Positions 11,113 to 24,907 are shown, counted from the stretch's first letter. The stretch: 64,000 bases of DNA from Zeus faber (GCA_960531495.1 CAUIJY010000068.1:868001-932000), one strand, 5' to 3'. Translations and numbers: made by a program. Notes: a model not told the origin generated them from the letters alone.

Positions 11113-14100
11113 GGATGTTTTGAGTAAAGGTTTCTGTCATGACTCTCTAGGACCTGCTCAGATAGTGTAAATACTGTTATGAACTCATTTGTAATTGGAA
11201 AGTACTGTTTGCAAAATAGTTTTTGGCACATCTAACAAGTTTTTCTGAAATTACGAGCAGTTTCATAAAAACCTGCATGGGGGGCAAACATGGCATTTTC
11301 AGGCAATTTAAAGACTGAAAGAATGTTTTGAGTAAAGGTTTCTGTCATGACTCTGTAGGAACTGCTCAGATAGTGTAAATACTGTTATGAACTCATTTGT
11401 TATGGGAAAGTACTGTTTGCAAAACAGTTTTTGGCACATCTAACAAGTTTTTCTGAAATTACAAGCATTTTCATAAAAACCTGCATGGATGGCAAACAAG
11501 GCATTTCCTGGAAATTTAAAGACCGAAAGAATGTTTTGAGTAAAGGTTTCTGTCATGACTCTGTAGGAACTGCTCAGATAGTGTAAATACTGTTATGAAC
11601 TCATTTGTAATGGGAAAGTACTGTTTGAAAAAGAGTTTTTGGCACATCTAACAAGTTTTTCGGAAATTATGAGCATTTTCATAAAAACCTGCATGGATGG
11701 CAAACAAGGCATTTTCAGGCAATTTGGAGACTGAAAGGATGTTTTGAGTAAAGGTTTCTGTCATGACTCTCTAGGACCTGCTCAGATAGTGTAAATACTG
11801 TTATGAACTGATTTGTAATGGGAAAGTACCGTTTGCAAAACAGTTTTTGGCACATCTAACAAGTTTTTCTGAAATTACGAGCAGTTTCATAAAAACCTGC
11901 ATGGGGGGCAAACATGGCATTTTCAGGCAATTTAAAGACTGAAAGGATGTTTTGAGTAAAGGTTTCTGTCATGACTCTCTAGGACCTGCTCAGATAGTGT
12001 AAATACTGTTATGAACTGATTTGTAATGGGAAAGTACTGTTTGCAAAAGAGTTTTTGGCACATCTAACAAGTTTTTCTGAAATTACAAGCATTTTCATAA
12101 AAACCTGCATGGATGGCAAACAAGGCATTTTCAGGCAATTTAAAGACTGAAAGGATGTTTTGAGTAAAGGTTTCTGTCATAACTCTTTAGGAACTGCTCA
12201 GATAGGGTAAATACTGTTATGAACTTTTTTGTAATGGGAAAGTACTGTTTGCAAAACAGTTTTTGGCACATCTAACAAGTTTTTCTGTAATTACAAGCAT
12301 TTTCATAAAAACCTGCATGGATGGCAAACAAGGCATTTTCAGGAAATTTAAAGACCGAAAGAATGTTTTGAGTAAAGGTTTCTGTCATGACTCTGTAGGA
12401 ACTGCTCAGATAGTGTAAATACTGTTATGAACTCATTTGTTATGGGAAAGTACTGTTTGCAAAAGAGTTTTTGGCACATCTAACAAGTTTTTCTGAAATT
12501 ACGTGCAGTTTCATAAAAACCTGCATGGGTGGCAAACAAGGCATTTTCAGGCAATTTAAAGACTGAAAGGATGTTTTGAGTAAAGGTTTCTGTCATAACT
12601 CTGTAGGAACTGCTCAGATAGAGTAAATACTGTTATGAACTGATTTGTAATGGGAAAGTACTGTTTGCAGAACAGTTTTTGGCACATCTAACAATTTTTT
12701 TCTGAAATTACGAGCATTTTCATAAAAACCTGCATGGATGGCAAACAAGGCATTTTCAGGCAATTGAAAGACTGAAAGGATGTTTTTAGTAAAGGTTTCT
12801 GTCATGACTCTCTAGGACCTGCTCAGATAGTGTAAATACTGTTATGAACTGATTTGTAATGGGAAAGTACTGTTTGCAAAACAGTTTTTGGCACATCTAA
12901 CAAGTTTTTCTGAAATTACAAGCATTTTCATAAAAACCTGCATGGATGGCAAACAAGGCATTTTCAGGCAATTTGGAGACTGAAAGGATGTTTTGAGTAA
13001 AGGTTTCTGTCATGAATCTGTAGGAACTGCTCAGATAGTGTAAATACTGTTATGAACTCATTTGTAATGGGAAAGTACTGTTTGAAAAAGAGTTTTTGGC
13101 ACATCTAACAAGTTTTTCGGAAATTATGAGCATTTTCATAAAAACCTGCATGGATGGCAAACAAGGCATTTTCAGGCAATTTGGAGACTGAAAGGATGTT
13201 TTGAGTAAAGGTTTCTGTCATGACTCTCTAGGACCTGCTCAGATAGTGTAAATACTGTTATGAACTGATTTGTAATGGGAAAGTACTGTTTGCAAAAGAG
13301 TTTTTGGCACATCTAACAAGTTTTTCTGAAATTACAAGCATTTTCATAAAAACCTGCATGGATGGCAAACAAGGCATTTTCAGGCAATTTAAAGACTGAA
13401 AGGATGTTTTGAGTAAAGGTTTCTGTCATAACTCTTTAGGAGCTGCTCAGATAGGGTAAATACTGTTATGAACTGATTTGTAATGGGAAAGTACTGTTTG
13501 CAAAAGAGTTTTTGGCACATCTAACAAGTTTTTCTGAAATTACGTGCAGTTTCATAAAATCCTGCATGGGTGGCAAACAAGTCATTTTCAGGCAATTTAA
13601 AGACTGAAAGGATGTTTTGAGTAAAGGTTTCTGTCATAACTGTTTAGGAACTGCTCAGATAGGGTAAATACTGTTATGAACTCATTTGTAATGGGAAAGT
13701 ACTGTTTGCAAAATAGTTTTTGGCACATCTAACAAGTTTTTCTGAAATTACGAGCAGTTTCATAAAAACCTGCGTGGGGGGCAAACATGGCATTTTCAGG
13801 CAATTTAAAGACTGAAAGGATGTTTTGAGTAAAGGTTTCTGTCATGACTCTGTAGGAACTGCTCAGATAGTGTAAATACTGTTATGAACTCATTTGTTAT
13901 GGGAAAGTACTGTTTGCAAAAGAGTTTTTGGCACATCTAACAAGTTTTTCTGAAATTACGTGCAGTTTCATAAAAACCTGCATGGGTGGCAAACAAGGCA
14001 TTTTCAGGCAATTTAAAGACTGAAAGGATGTTTTGAGTAAAGGTTTCTGTCATAACTGTTTAGGAACTGCTCAGATAGGGTAAATACTGTTATGAACTCA

Positions 14101-14989
14101 TTTGTAATGGGAAAGTACTGTTTGCAGAACAGTTTTTGGCACATCTTACAATTTTTTTCTGAAATTACGAGCATTTTCATAAAAACCTGCATGGATGGCA
14201 AACAAGGCATTTTCAGGCAATTTAAAGACTGAAAGGATGTTTTGAGTAAAGGTTTCTGTCATAAATCTGTAGGAACTGCTCAGATAGTGTAAATACTGTT
14301 ATGAACTCATTTGTAATGGGAAAGTACTGTTTGCAAAATAGTTTTTGGCACATCTAACAAGTTTTTCTGAAATTACGAGCAGTTTCATAAAAACCTGCGT
14401 GGGGGGCAAACATGGCATTTTCAGGCAATTTAAAGACTGAAAGGATGTTTTGAGTAAAGGTTTCTGTCATGACTCTCTAGGACTTGCTCAGATAGTGTAA
14501 ATACTGTTATGAACTGATTTGTAATGGGAAAGTACTGTTTGCAAAACAGTTTTTGGCACATCTAACAAGTTTTTCTGTAATTACAAGCATTTTCATAAAA
14601 ACCTGCATGGATGGCAAACAAGGCATTTTCAGGAAATTTAAAGACCGAAAGAATGTTTTGAGTAAAGGTTTCTGTCATGACTCTGTAGGAACTGCTCAGA
14701 TAGTGTAAATACTGTTATGAACTCATTTGTTATGGGAAAGTACTGTTTGCAAAAGAGTTTTTGGCACATCTAACAAGTTTTTCTGAAATTACGTGCAGTT
14801 TCATAAAAACCTGCATGGGTGTCAAACAAGGCATTTTCAGGCAATTTCAAGACTGAAAGGATGTTTTGAGTAAAGGTTTCTGTCATAACTCTGTAGGAAC
14901 TGCTCAGATAGTGTAAATACTGTTATGAACTGATTTGTAATGGGAAAGTACTGTTTGCAGAACAGTTTTTGGCACATCTAACAATTTTT
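11113..14989 (+). repeat. Mosaic stretch with many private variants
   Basis: Class order is irregular: G hybrids, A 11,452, B 11,660, G 11,868, H-like 12,076, D 12,284, E 12,492, F 12,701, an A/B hybrid at 12,909, B 13,117, H-like, E, G, E2 and others. Single-copy changes I noticed include GAACTTTTTTGTAATG (12,221), AGATAGAGTAAAT (12,615), TGTTTTTAGT (12,781), AAAATCCTGC and AAGTCATTTTC (13,556-13,585), and GGGTGTCAAAC and TTTCAAGAC (14,818-14,850). The density of private changes is higher here than to the right. Confidence 0.8.
12909..13116 (+). repeat. A/B/A hybrid monomer
   Basis: 5' part ACAAGCATTTT as in A, then TTTTCAGGCAATTTGGAGACTG as in B, then GAACTCATTTG and GAAAAAGAG as in A, followed by a normal B. 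It also has CATGAATCTG. The length stays 208 bp. The B-like segment flanked by A could be a conversion patch or two crossovers. Confidence 0.75.
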
Positions 14990-17071
14990 TTCTGAAATTA
15001 CGAGCAGTTTCATAAAAACCTGCATGGATGGCAAACAAGGCATTTTCAGGCAATTTAAAGACTGAAAGGATGTTTTGAGTAAAGGTTTCTGTCATGACTC
15101 TGTAGGACCTGCTCAGATAGTGTAAATACTGTTATGAACTGATTTGTAATGGGAAAGTACTGTTTGCAAAAGAGTTTTTGGCACATCTAACAAGTTTTTC
15201 TGAAATTACGAGCAGTTTCATAAAAACCTGCGTGGGGGGCAAACATGGCATTTTCAGGCAATTTAAAGACTGAAAGGATGTTTTGAGTAAAGGTTTCTGT
15301 CATAACTCTGTAGGAACTGCTCAGATAGTGTAAATACTGTTATGAACTGATTTGTAATGGGAAAGTACTGTTTGAAAAAGAGTTTTTGGCACATCTAACA
15401 AGTTTTTCTGAAATTATGAGCATTTTCATAAAAACCTGCATGGATGGCAAACAAGGCATTTTCAGGCAATTTGGAGACTGAAAGGATGTTTTGAGTAAAG
15501 GTTTCTGTCATGACTCTCTAGGACCTGCTCAGATAGGGTAAATACTGTTATGAACTCATTTGTAATTGGAAAGTACTGTTTGCAGAACAGTTTTTGGCAC
15601 ATCTAACAATTTTTTTCTGAAATTACGAGCATTTTCATAAAAACCTGCATGGATGGCAAACAAGGCATTTTCAGGCAATTTAAAGACTGAAAGGATGTTT
15701 TGAGTAAAGGTTTCTGTCATAACTCTTTAGGAACTGCTCAGATAGGGTAAATACTGTTATGAACTGATTTGTAATGGGAAAGTACTGTTTGCAAAACAGT
15801 TTTTGGCACATCTAACAAGTTTTTCTGTAATTACAAGCATTTTCATAAAAACCTGCATGGATGGCAAACAAGGCATTTTCAGGAAATTTAAAGACCGAAA
15901 GAATGTTTTGAGTAAAGGTTTCTGTCATGACTCTGTAGGAACTGCTCAGATAGTGTAAATACTGTTATGAACTCATTTGTTATGGGAAAGTACTGTTTGC
16001 AAAAGAGTTTTTGGCACATCTAACAAGTTTTTCTGAAATTACGTGCAGTTTCATAAAAACCTGCATGGGTGGCAAACAAGGCATTTTCAGGCAATTTAAA
16101 GACTGAAAGGATGTTTTGAGTAAAGGTTTCTGTCATAACTCTGTAGGAACTGCTCAGATAGTGTAAATACTGTTATGAACTGATTTGTAATGGGAAAGTA
16201 CTGTTTGCAGAACAGTTTTTGGCACATCTAACAATTGTTTTCTGAAATTACGAGCATTTTCATAAAAACCTGCATGGATGGCAAACAAGGCATTTTCAGG
16301 CAATTGAAAGACTGAAAGGATGTTTTGAGTAAAGGTTTGTGTCATGACTCTCTAGGACCTGCTCAGATAGTGTAAATACTGTTATGAACTGATTTGTAAT
16401 GGGAAAGTACTGTTTGCAAAACAGTTTTTGGCATATCTAACAAGTTTTTCTGTAATTATGAGCATTTTCATAAAAACCTGCATGGATGGCAAACAAGGCA
16501 TTTTCAGGCAATTTGGAGACTGAAAGGATGTTTTGAGTAAAGGTTTCTGTCATGACTCTCTAGGACCTGCTCAGATAGTGTAAATACTGTTATGAACTGA
16601 TTTGTAATGGGAAAGTACTGTTTGCAAAAGAGTTTTTGGCACATCTAACAAGTTTTTCTGAAATTACAAGCATTTTCATAAAAACCTGCATGGATGGCAA
16701 ACAAGGCATTTTCAGGCAATTTAAAGACTGAAAGAATGTTTTGAGTAAAGGTTTCTGTCATGACTCTCTAGGACTTGCTCAGATAGTGTAAATACTGTTA
16801 TGAACTGATTTGTAATGGGAAAGTACTGTTTGCAAAACAGTTTTTGGCACATCTAACAAGTTTTTCTGTAATTACAAGCATTTTCATAAAAACCTGCATG
16901 GATGGCAAACAAGGCATTTTCAGGAAATTTAAAGACCGAAAGAATGTTTTGAGTAAAGGTTTCTGTCATGACTCTGTAGGAACTGCTCAGATAGTGTAAA
17001 TACTGTTATGAACTCATTTGTTATGGGAAAGTACTGTTTGCAAAAGAGTTTTTGGCACATCTAACAAGTTT
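14990..17071 (+). repeat. 2,082-bp (10-monomer) tandem duplication, copy 1
   Basis: Immediately followed by its copy at 17,072-19,153. Shared rare marks are GCGTGGGGGG, AGATAGGGTAAATAC with TTTGTAATTGG, ACAATTGTTTT, GTTTGTGTCATG, TTTTTGGCATATC (16,431/18,513) and the hybrid TCTGTAATTATGAGC (16,449/18,531). The upstream limit is CAGAACAG with CAATTTTTTT here against CAAAAGAG with CAAGTTTTT at the matching site in copy 2. Confidence 0.9.
16449..16656 (+). repeat. D/B hybrid monomer
   Basis: Opens TCTGTAATTA as in D, continues TATGAGC and TTTGGAG as in B, and ends like B. The switch lies within the first 15 bases. Copied at 18,531-18,738 with the 2,082-bp duplication. It marks a crossover inside a monomer that kept the 208-bp length. 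Confidence 0.8.
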
Positions 17072-19153
17072 TTCTGAAATTACGAGCAGTTTCATAAAAA
17101 CCTGCATGGATGGCAAACAAGGCATTTTCAGGCAATTTAAAGACTGAAAGGATGTTTTGAGTAAAGGTTTCTGTCATGACTCTGTAGGACCTGCTCAGAT
17201 AGTGTAAATACTGTTATGAACTGATTTGTAATGGGAAAGTACTGTTTGCAAAAGAGTTTTTGGCACATCTAACAAGTTTTTCTGAAATTACGAGCAGTTT
17301 CATAAAAACCTGCGTGGGGGGCAAACATGGCATTTTCAGGCAATTTAAAGACTGAAAGGATGTTTTGAGTAAAGGTTTCTGTCATAACTCTGTAGGAACT
17401 GCTCAGATAGTGTAAATACTGTTATGAACTGATTTGTAATGGGAAAGTACTGTTTGAAAAAGAGTTTTTGGCACATCTAACAAGTTTTTCTGAAATTATG
17501 AGCATTTTCATAAAAACCTGCATGGATGGCAAACAAGGCATTTTCAGGCAATTTGGAGACTGAAAGGATGTTTTGAGTAAAGGTTTCTGTCATGACTCTC
17601 TAGGACCTGCTCAGATAGGGTAAATACTGTTATGAACTCATTTGTAATTGGAAAGTACTGTTTGCAGAACAGTTTTTGGCACATCTAACAATTTTTTTCT
17701 GAAATTACGAGCATTTTCATAAAAACCTGCATGGATGGCAAACAAGGCATTTTCAGGCAATTTAAAGACTGAAAGGATGTTTTGAGTAAAGGTTTCTGTC
17801 ATAACTCTTTAGGAACTGCTCAGATAGGGTAAATACTGTTATGAACTGATTTGTAATGGGAAAGTACTGTTTGCAAAACAGTTTTTGGCACATCTAACAA
17901 GTTTTTCTGTAATTACAAGCATTTTCATAAAAACCTGCATGGATGGCAAACAAGGCATTTTCAGGAAATTTAAAGACCGAAAGAATGTTTTGAGTAAAGG
18001 TTTCTGTCATGACTCTGTAGGAACTGCTCAGATAGTGTAAATACTGTTATGAACTCATTTGTTATGGGAAAGTACTGTTTGCAAAAGAGTTTTTGGCACA
18101 TCTAACAAGTTTTTCTGAAATTACGTGCAGTTTCATAAAAACCTGCATGGGTGGCAAACAAGGCATTTTCAGGCAATTTAAAGACTGAAAGGATGTTTTG
18201 AGTAAAGGTTTCTGTCATAACTCTGTAGGAACTGCTCAGATAGTGTAAATACTGTTATGAACTGATTTGTAATGGGAAAGTACTGTTTGCAGAACAGTTT
18301 TTGGCACATCTAACAATTGTTTTCTGAAATTACGAGCATTTTCATAAAAACCTGCATGGATGGCAAACAAGGCATTTTCAGGCAATTGAAAGACTGAAAG
18401 GATGTTTTGAGTAAAGGTTTGTGTCATGACTCTCTAGGACCTGCTCAGATAGTGTAAATACTGTTATGAACTGATTTGTAATGGGAAAGTACTGTTTGCA
18501 AAACAGTTTTTGGCATATCTAACAAGTTTTTCTGTAATTATGAGCATTTTCATAAAAACCTGCATGGATGGCAAACAAGGCATTTTCAGGCAATTTGGAG
18601 ACTGAAAGGATGTTTTGAGTAAAGGTTTCTGTCATGACTCTCTAGGACCTGCTCAGATAGTGTAAATACTGTTATGAACTGATTTGTAATGGGAAAGTAC
18701 TGTTTGCAAAAGAGTTTTTGGCACATCTAACAAGTTTTTCTGAAATTACAAGCATTTTCATAAAAACCTGCATGGATGGCAAACAAGGCATTTTCAGGCA
18801 ATTTAAAGACTGAAAGAATGTTTTGAGTAAAGGTTTCTGTCATGACTCTCTAGGACTTGCTCAGATAGTGTAAATACTGTTATGAACTGATTTGTAATGG
18901 GAAAGTACTGTTTGCAAAACAGTTTTTGGCACATCTAACAAGTTTTTCTGTAATTACAAGCATTTTCATAAAAACCTGCATGGATGGCAAACAAGGCATT
19001 TTCAGGAAATTTAAAGACCGAAAGAATGTTTTGAGTAAAGGTTTCTGTCATGACTCTGTAGGAACTGCTCAGATAGTGTAAATACTGTTATGAACTCATT
19101 TGTTATGGGAAAGTACTGTTTGCAAAAGAGTTTTTGGCACATCTAACAAGTTT
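17072..19153 (+). repeat. 2,082-bp (10-monomer) tandem duplication, copy 2
   Basis: Direct neighbour and apparent near-identical copy of 14,990-17,071. I saw no mismatch at the diagnostic sites compared. Identity stops in the next monomer, at ACGTGCAG (about 19,164) against ACGAGCAG. Confidence 0.9.
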
Positions 19154-21652
19154 TTCTGAAATTACGTGCAGTTTCATAAAAACCTGCATGTGTGGCAAAC
19201 AAGGCATTTTCAGGCAATTTAAAGACTGAAAGGATGTTTTGAGTAAAGGTTTCTGTCATAACTCTGTAGGAACTGCTCAGATAGTGTAAATACTGTTATG
19301 AACTGATTTGTAATGGGAAAGTACTGTTTGCAGAACAGTTTTTGGCACATCTAACAATTTTTTTCTGAAATTACGAGCATTTTCATAAAAACCTACATGG
19401 ATGGAAAACAAGGCATTTTCAGGCAATTGAAAGACTGAAAGGATGTTTTGAGTAAAGGTTTCTGTCATGACTCTCTAGGACCTGCTCAGATAGTGTAAAT
19501 ACTGTTATGAACTGATTTGTAATGGGAAAGTACTGTTTGCAAAACAGTTTTTGGCACATCTAACAAGTTTTTCTGAAATTACAAGCATTTTCATAAAAAC
19601 CTGCATGGATGGCAAACAAGGCATTTCCTGGAAATTTAAAGACCGAAAGAATGTTTTGAGTAAAGGTTTCTGTCATGACTCTGTAGGAACTGCTCAGATA
19701 GTGTAAATACTGTTATGAACTCATTTGTAATGGGAAAGTACAGTTTGAAAAAGAGTTTTTGGCACATCTAACAAGTTTTTCGGAAATTATGAGCATTTTC
19801 ATAAAAACCTGCATGGATGGCAAACATGGCATTTTCAGGCAATTTAAAGACTGAAAGGATGTTTTGAGTAAAGGTTTCTGTCATGACTCTCTAGGACCTG
19901 CTCAGATAGTGTAAATACTGTTATGAACTGATTTGTAATGGGAAAGTACTGTTTGCAAAAGAGTTTTTGGCACATCTAACAAGTTTTTCTGAAATTACAA
20001 GCATTTTCATAAAAACCTGCATGGATGGCAAACAAGGCATTTTCAGGCAATTTAAAGACTGAAAGGATGTTTTGAGTAAAGGTTTCTGTCATAACTCTTT
20101 AGGAACTGCTCAGATAGGGTAAATACTGTTATGAACTGATTTGTAATGGGAAAGTACTGTTTGCAAAACAGTTTTTGGCACATCTAACAAGTTTTTCTGT
20201 AATTACAAGCATTTTCATAAAAACCTGCATGGATGGCAAACAAGGCATTTTCAGGAAATTTAAAGACCGAAAGAATGTTTTGAGTAAAGGTTTCTGTCAT
20301 GACTCTGTAGGAACTGCTCAGATAGTGTAAATACTGTTATGAACTCATTTGTTATGGGAAAGTACTGTTTGCAAAATAGTTTTTGGCACATCTAACAAGT
20401 TTTTCTGAAATTACGTGCAGTTTCATAAAAACCTGCGTGGGGTGCAAACATGGCATTTTCAGGCAATTTAAAGACTGAAAGGATGTTTTGAGTAAAGGTT
20501 TCTGTCATGACTCTCTAGGACTTGCTCAGATAGTGTAAATACTGTTATGAACTGATTTGTAATGGGAAAGTACTGTTTGCAAAACAGTTTTTGGCACATC
20601 TAACAAGTTTTTCTGTAATTACAAGCATTTTCATAAAAACCTGCATGGATGGCAAACATGGCATTTTCAGGAAATTTAAAGACCGAAAGAATGTTTTGAG
20701 TAAAGGTTTCTGTCATGACTCTGTAGGAACTGCTCAGATAGTGTAAATACTGTTATGAACTCATTTGTTATGGGAAAGTACTGTTTGCAAAAGAGTTTTT
20801 GGCACATCTAACAAGTTTTTCTGAAATTACGTGCAGTTTCATAAAAACCTGCATGGGTGGCAAACAAGGCATTTTCAGGCAATTTAAAGACTGAAAGGAT
20901 GTTTTGAGTAAAGGTTTCTGTCATAAATCTGTAGGAACTGCTCAGATAGTGTAAATACTGTTATGAACTCATTTGTAATGGGAAAGTACTGTTTGCAAAA
21001 TAGTTTTTGGCACATCTAACAAGTTTTTCTGAAATTACGAGCAGTTTCATAAAAACCTGCGTGGGGGGCAAACATGGCATTTTCAGGCAATTTAAAGACT
21101 GAAAGGATGTTTTGAGTAAAGGTTTCTGTCATGACTCTCTAGGACTTGCTCAGATAGTGTAAATACTGTTATGAACTGATTTGTAATGGGAAAGTACTGT
21201 TTGCAAAACAGTTTTTGGCACATCTAACAAGTTTTTCTGTAATTACAAGCATTTTCATAAAAACCTGCATGGATGGCAAACAAGGCATTTTCAGGAAATT
21301 TAAAGACCGAAAGAATGTTTTGAGTAAAGGTTTCTGTCATGACTCTGTAGGAACTGCTCAGATAGTGTAAATACTGTTATGAACTCATTTGTTATGGGAA
21401 AGTACTGTTTGCAAAAGAGTTTTTGGCACATCTAACAAGTTTTTCTGAAATTACGTGCAGTTTCATAAAAACCTGCATGGGTGGCAAACAAGGCATTTTC
21501 AGGCAATTTAAAGACTGAAAGGATGTTTTGAGTAAAGGTTTCTGTCATAACTCTGTAGGAACTGCTCAGATAGTGTAAATACTGTTATGAACTGATTTGT
21601 AATGGGAAAGTACTGTTTGCAGAACAGTTTTTGGCACATCTAACAATTTTTT

Positions 21653-21860
21653 TCTGAAATTACGAGCATTTTCATAAAAACCTGCATGGATGGCAAACAA
21701 GGCATTTTCAGGCAATTTAAAGACTGAAAGGATATTTTGAGTAAAGGTTTCTGTCATGACTCTGTAGGACCTGCTCAGATAGTGTAAATACTGTTATGAA
21801 CTGATTTGTAATGGGAAAGTACTGTTTGCAAAAGAGTTTTTGGCACATCTAACAAGTTTT
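21653..21860 (+). repeat. Class K monomer (exemplar, 208 bp)
   Basis: Defined by ACGAGCATTTT, CAATTTAAAGACTGAAAGG, GGATATTTTGAG (ATATTTT where others read ATGTTTT), CATGACTCTGTAGGACCTG and CAAAAGAG. It follows E. Other copies carry GGATATTTT near 6,742, 38,386, 47,130, 52,130, 55,460, 57,545, 58,378, 60,668 and 62,125. Confidence 0.83.
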
Positions 21861-22068
21861 TCTGAAATTACGAGCAGTTTCATAAAAACCTGCATGGATG
21901 GCAAACAAGGCATTTTCAGGCAATTTAAAGACTGAAAGGATGTTTTGAGTAAAGGTTTCTGTCATGACTCTGTAGGACCTGCTCAGATAGTGTAAATACT
22001 GTTATGAACTGATTTGTAATGGGAAAGTACTGTTTGCAAAAGAGTTTTTGGCACATCTAACAAGTTTT
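21861..22068 (+). repeat. Class J monomer (exemplar, 208 bp)
   Basis: ACGAGCAGTTTC as in G but with GGATGGCAAACAAGG, then CATGACTCTGTAGGACCTG, GAACTGATTTG and CAAAAGAG. Also seen near 6,873, 22,486, 38,517 and 47,261. It differs from G chiefly in the GGATGG/GGGGGG and AAGG/ATGG block, and the two can replace each other at matching sites. Confidence 0.78.
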
Positions 22069-24907
22069 TCTGAAATTACGAGCAGTTTCATAAAAACCTG
22101 CATGGGGGGCAAACATAGCATTTTCAGGCAATTTAAAGACTGAAAGGATGTTTTGAGTAAAGGTTTCTGTCATGACTCTCTAGGACTTGCTCAGATAGTG
22201 TAAATACTGTTATGAACTGATTTGTAATGGGAAAGTACTGTTTGCAGAACAGTTTTTGGCACATCTTACAATTTTTTTCTGAAATTACGAGCATTTTCAT
22301 AAAAACCTGCATGGATGGCAAACAAGGCATTTTCAGGAAATTTAAAGACTGAAAGGATGTTTTGAGTAAAGGTTTCTGTCATGACTCTGTAGGACCTGCT
22401 CAGATAGTGTAAATACTGTTATGAACTGATTTGTAATGGGAAAGTACTGTTTGCAAAAGAGTTTTTGGCACATCTAACAAGTTTTTCTGAAATTACGAGC
22501 AGTTTCATAAAAACCTGCATGGATGGCAAACAAGGCATTTTCAGGCAATTTAAAGACTGAAAGGATGTTTTGAGTAAAGGTTTCTGTCATGACTCTGTAG
22601 GACCTGCTCAGATAGTGTAAATACTGTTATGAACTGATTTGTAATGGGAAAGTACTGTTTGCAAAAGAGTTTTTGGCACATCTAACAAGTTTTTCTGAAA
22701 TTACGAGCAGTTTCATAAAAACCTGCATGGGGGGCAAACATGGCATTTTCAGGCAATTTAAAGACTGAAAGGATGTTTTGAGTAAAGGTTTCTGTCATAA
22801 CTCTGTAGGAACTGCTCAGATAGTGTAAATACTGTTATGAACTGATTTGTAATGGGAAAGTACTGTTTGCAGAACAGTTTTTGGCACATCTAACAATTTT
22901 TTTCTGAAATTACGAGCATTTTCATAAAAACCTGCATGGATGGCAAACAAGGCATTTTCAGGCAATTGAAAGACTGAAAGGATGTTTTGAGTAAAGGTTT
23001 CTGTCATGACTCTCTAGGACCTGCTCAGATAGTGTAAATACTGTTATGAACTGATTTGTAATGGGAAAGTACTGTTTGCAAAACAGTTTTTGGCACATCT
23101 AACAAGTTTTTCTGAAATTACAAGCATTTTCATAAAAACCTGCATGGATGGCAAACAAGGCATTTCCTGGAAATTTAAAGACCGAAAGAATGTTTTGAGT
23201 AAAGGTTTCTGTCATGACTCTGTAGGAACTGCTCAGATAGTGTAAATACTGTTATGAACTCATTTGTAATGGGAAAGTACTGTTTGAAAAAGAGTTTTTG
23301 GCACATCTAACAAGTTTTTCGGAAATTATGAGCATTTTCATAAAAACCTGCATGGATGGCAAACAAGGCATTTTCAGGCAATTTGGAGACTGAAAGGATG
23401 TTTTGAGTAAAGGTTTCTGTCATAACTCTCTAGGACCTGCTCAGATAGTGTAAATACTGTTATGAACTGATTTGTAATGGGAAAGTACTGTTTGCAAAAG
23501 AGTTTTTGGCACATCTAACAAGTTTTTCTGAAATTACGTGCAGTTTCATAAAAACCTGCATGGGTGGCAAACAAGGCATTTTCAGGCAATTTAAAGACTG
23601 AAAGGATGTTTTGAGTAAAGGTTTCTGTCATAACTGTTTAGGAACTGCTCAGATAGGGTAAATACTGTTATGAACTCATTTGTAATGGGAAAGTACTGTT
23701 TGCAGAACAGTTTTTGGCACATCTTACAATTTTTTTCTGAAATTACGAGCATTTTCATAAAAACCTGCATGGATGGCAAACAAGGCATTTTCAGGCAATT
23801 TAAAGACTGAAAGGATGTTTTGAGTAAAGGTTTCTGTCATAAATCTGTAGGAACTGCTCAGATAGTGTAAATACTGTTATGAACTCATTTGTAATGGGAA
23901 AGTACTGTTTGCAAAATAGTTTTTGGCACATCTAACAAGTTTTTCTGAATTTACGAGCAGTTTCATAAAAACCTGCGTGGGGGGCAAACATGGCATTTTC
24001 AGGCAATTTAAAGACTGAAAGGATGTTTTGAGTAAAGGTTTCTGTCATGACTCTCTAGGACTTGCTCAGATAGTGTAAATACTGTTATGAACTGATTTGT
24101 AATGGGAAAGTACTGTTTGCAAAACAGTTTTTGGCACATCTAACAAGTTTTTCTGTAATTACAAGCATTTTCATAAAAACCTGCATGGATGGCAAACAAG
24201 GCATTTTCAGGAAATTTAAAGACCGAAAGAATGTTTTGAGTAAAGGTTTCTGTCATGACTCTGTAGGAACTGCTCAGATAGTGTAAATACTGTTATGAAC
24301 TCATTTGTTATGGGAAAGTACTGTTTGCAAAAGAGTTTTTGGCACATCTAACAAGTTTTTCTGAAATTACGTGCAGTTTCATAAAAACCTGCATGGGTGG
24401 CAAACAAGGCATTTTCAGGCAATTTAAAGACTGAAAGGATGTTTTGAGTAAAGGTTTCTGTCATAACTGTTTAGGAACTGCTCAGATAGGGTTAATACTG
24501 TTATGAACTCATTTGTAATGGGAAAGTACTGTTTGCAGAACAGTTTTTGGCACATCTTACAATTTTTTTCTGAAATTACGAGCATTTTCATAAAAACCTG
24601 CATGGATGGCAAACAAGGCATTTTCAGGCAATTTAAAGACTGAAAGGATGTTTTGAGTAAAGGTTTCTGTCATAACTCTGTAGGAACTGCTCAGATAGTG
24701 TAAATACTGTTATGAACTGATTTGTAATGGGAAAGTACTGTTTGCAGAACAGTTTTTGGCACATCTAACAATTTTTTTCTGAAATTACGAGCATTTTCAT
24801 AAAAACCTGCATGGATGGCAAACAAGGCATTTTCAGGCAATTTAAAGACTGAAAGGATGTTTTGAGTAAAGGTTTCTGTCATAACTCTTTAGGAACTGCT
24901 CAGATAG

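Larger units (their letters stand above)
19154..24907 (+). repeat. Mosaic stretch rich in D, G, J and K monomers
   Basis: Starts with D-E-F-A order and moves to G-D-E, K-J-G and E2-I-G runs. Private changes seen: GCATGTGTGGC (19,187), AAGTACAGTTTG (19,737), GCGTGGGGTGCAAAC (20,436), CTGAATTTACG (23,945) and AGATAGGGTTAATAC (24,484). A B/G hybrid near 19,787 has GGATGGCAAACATGG. Monomers near 22,069 and 6,038 share GGGGGGCAAACATAGC at an offset of 16,031 bp. Confidence 0.8.
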
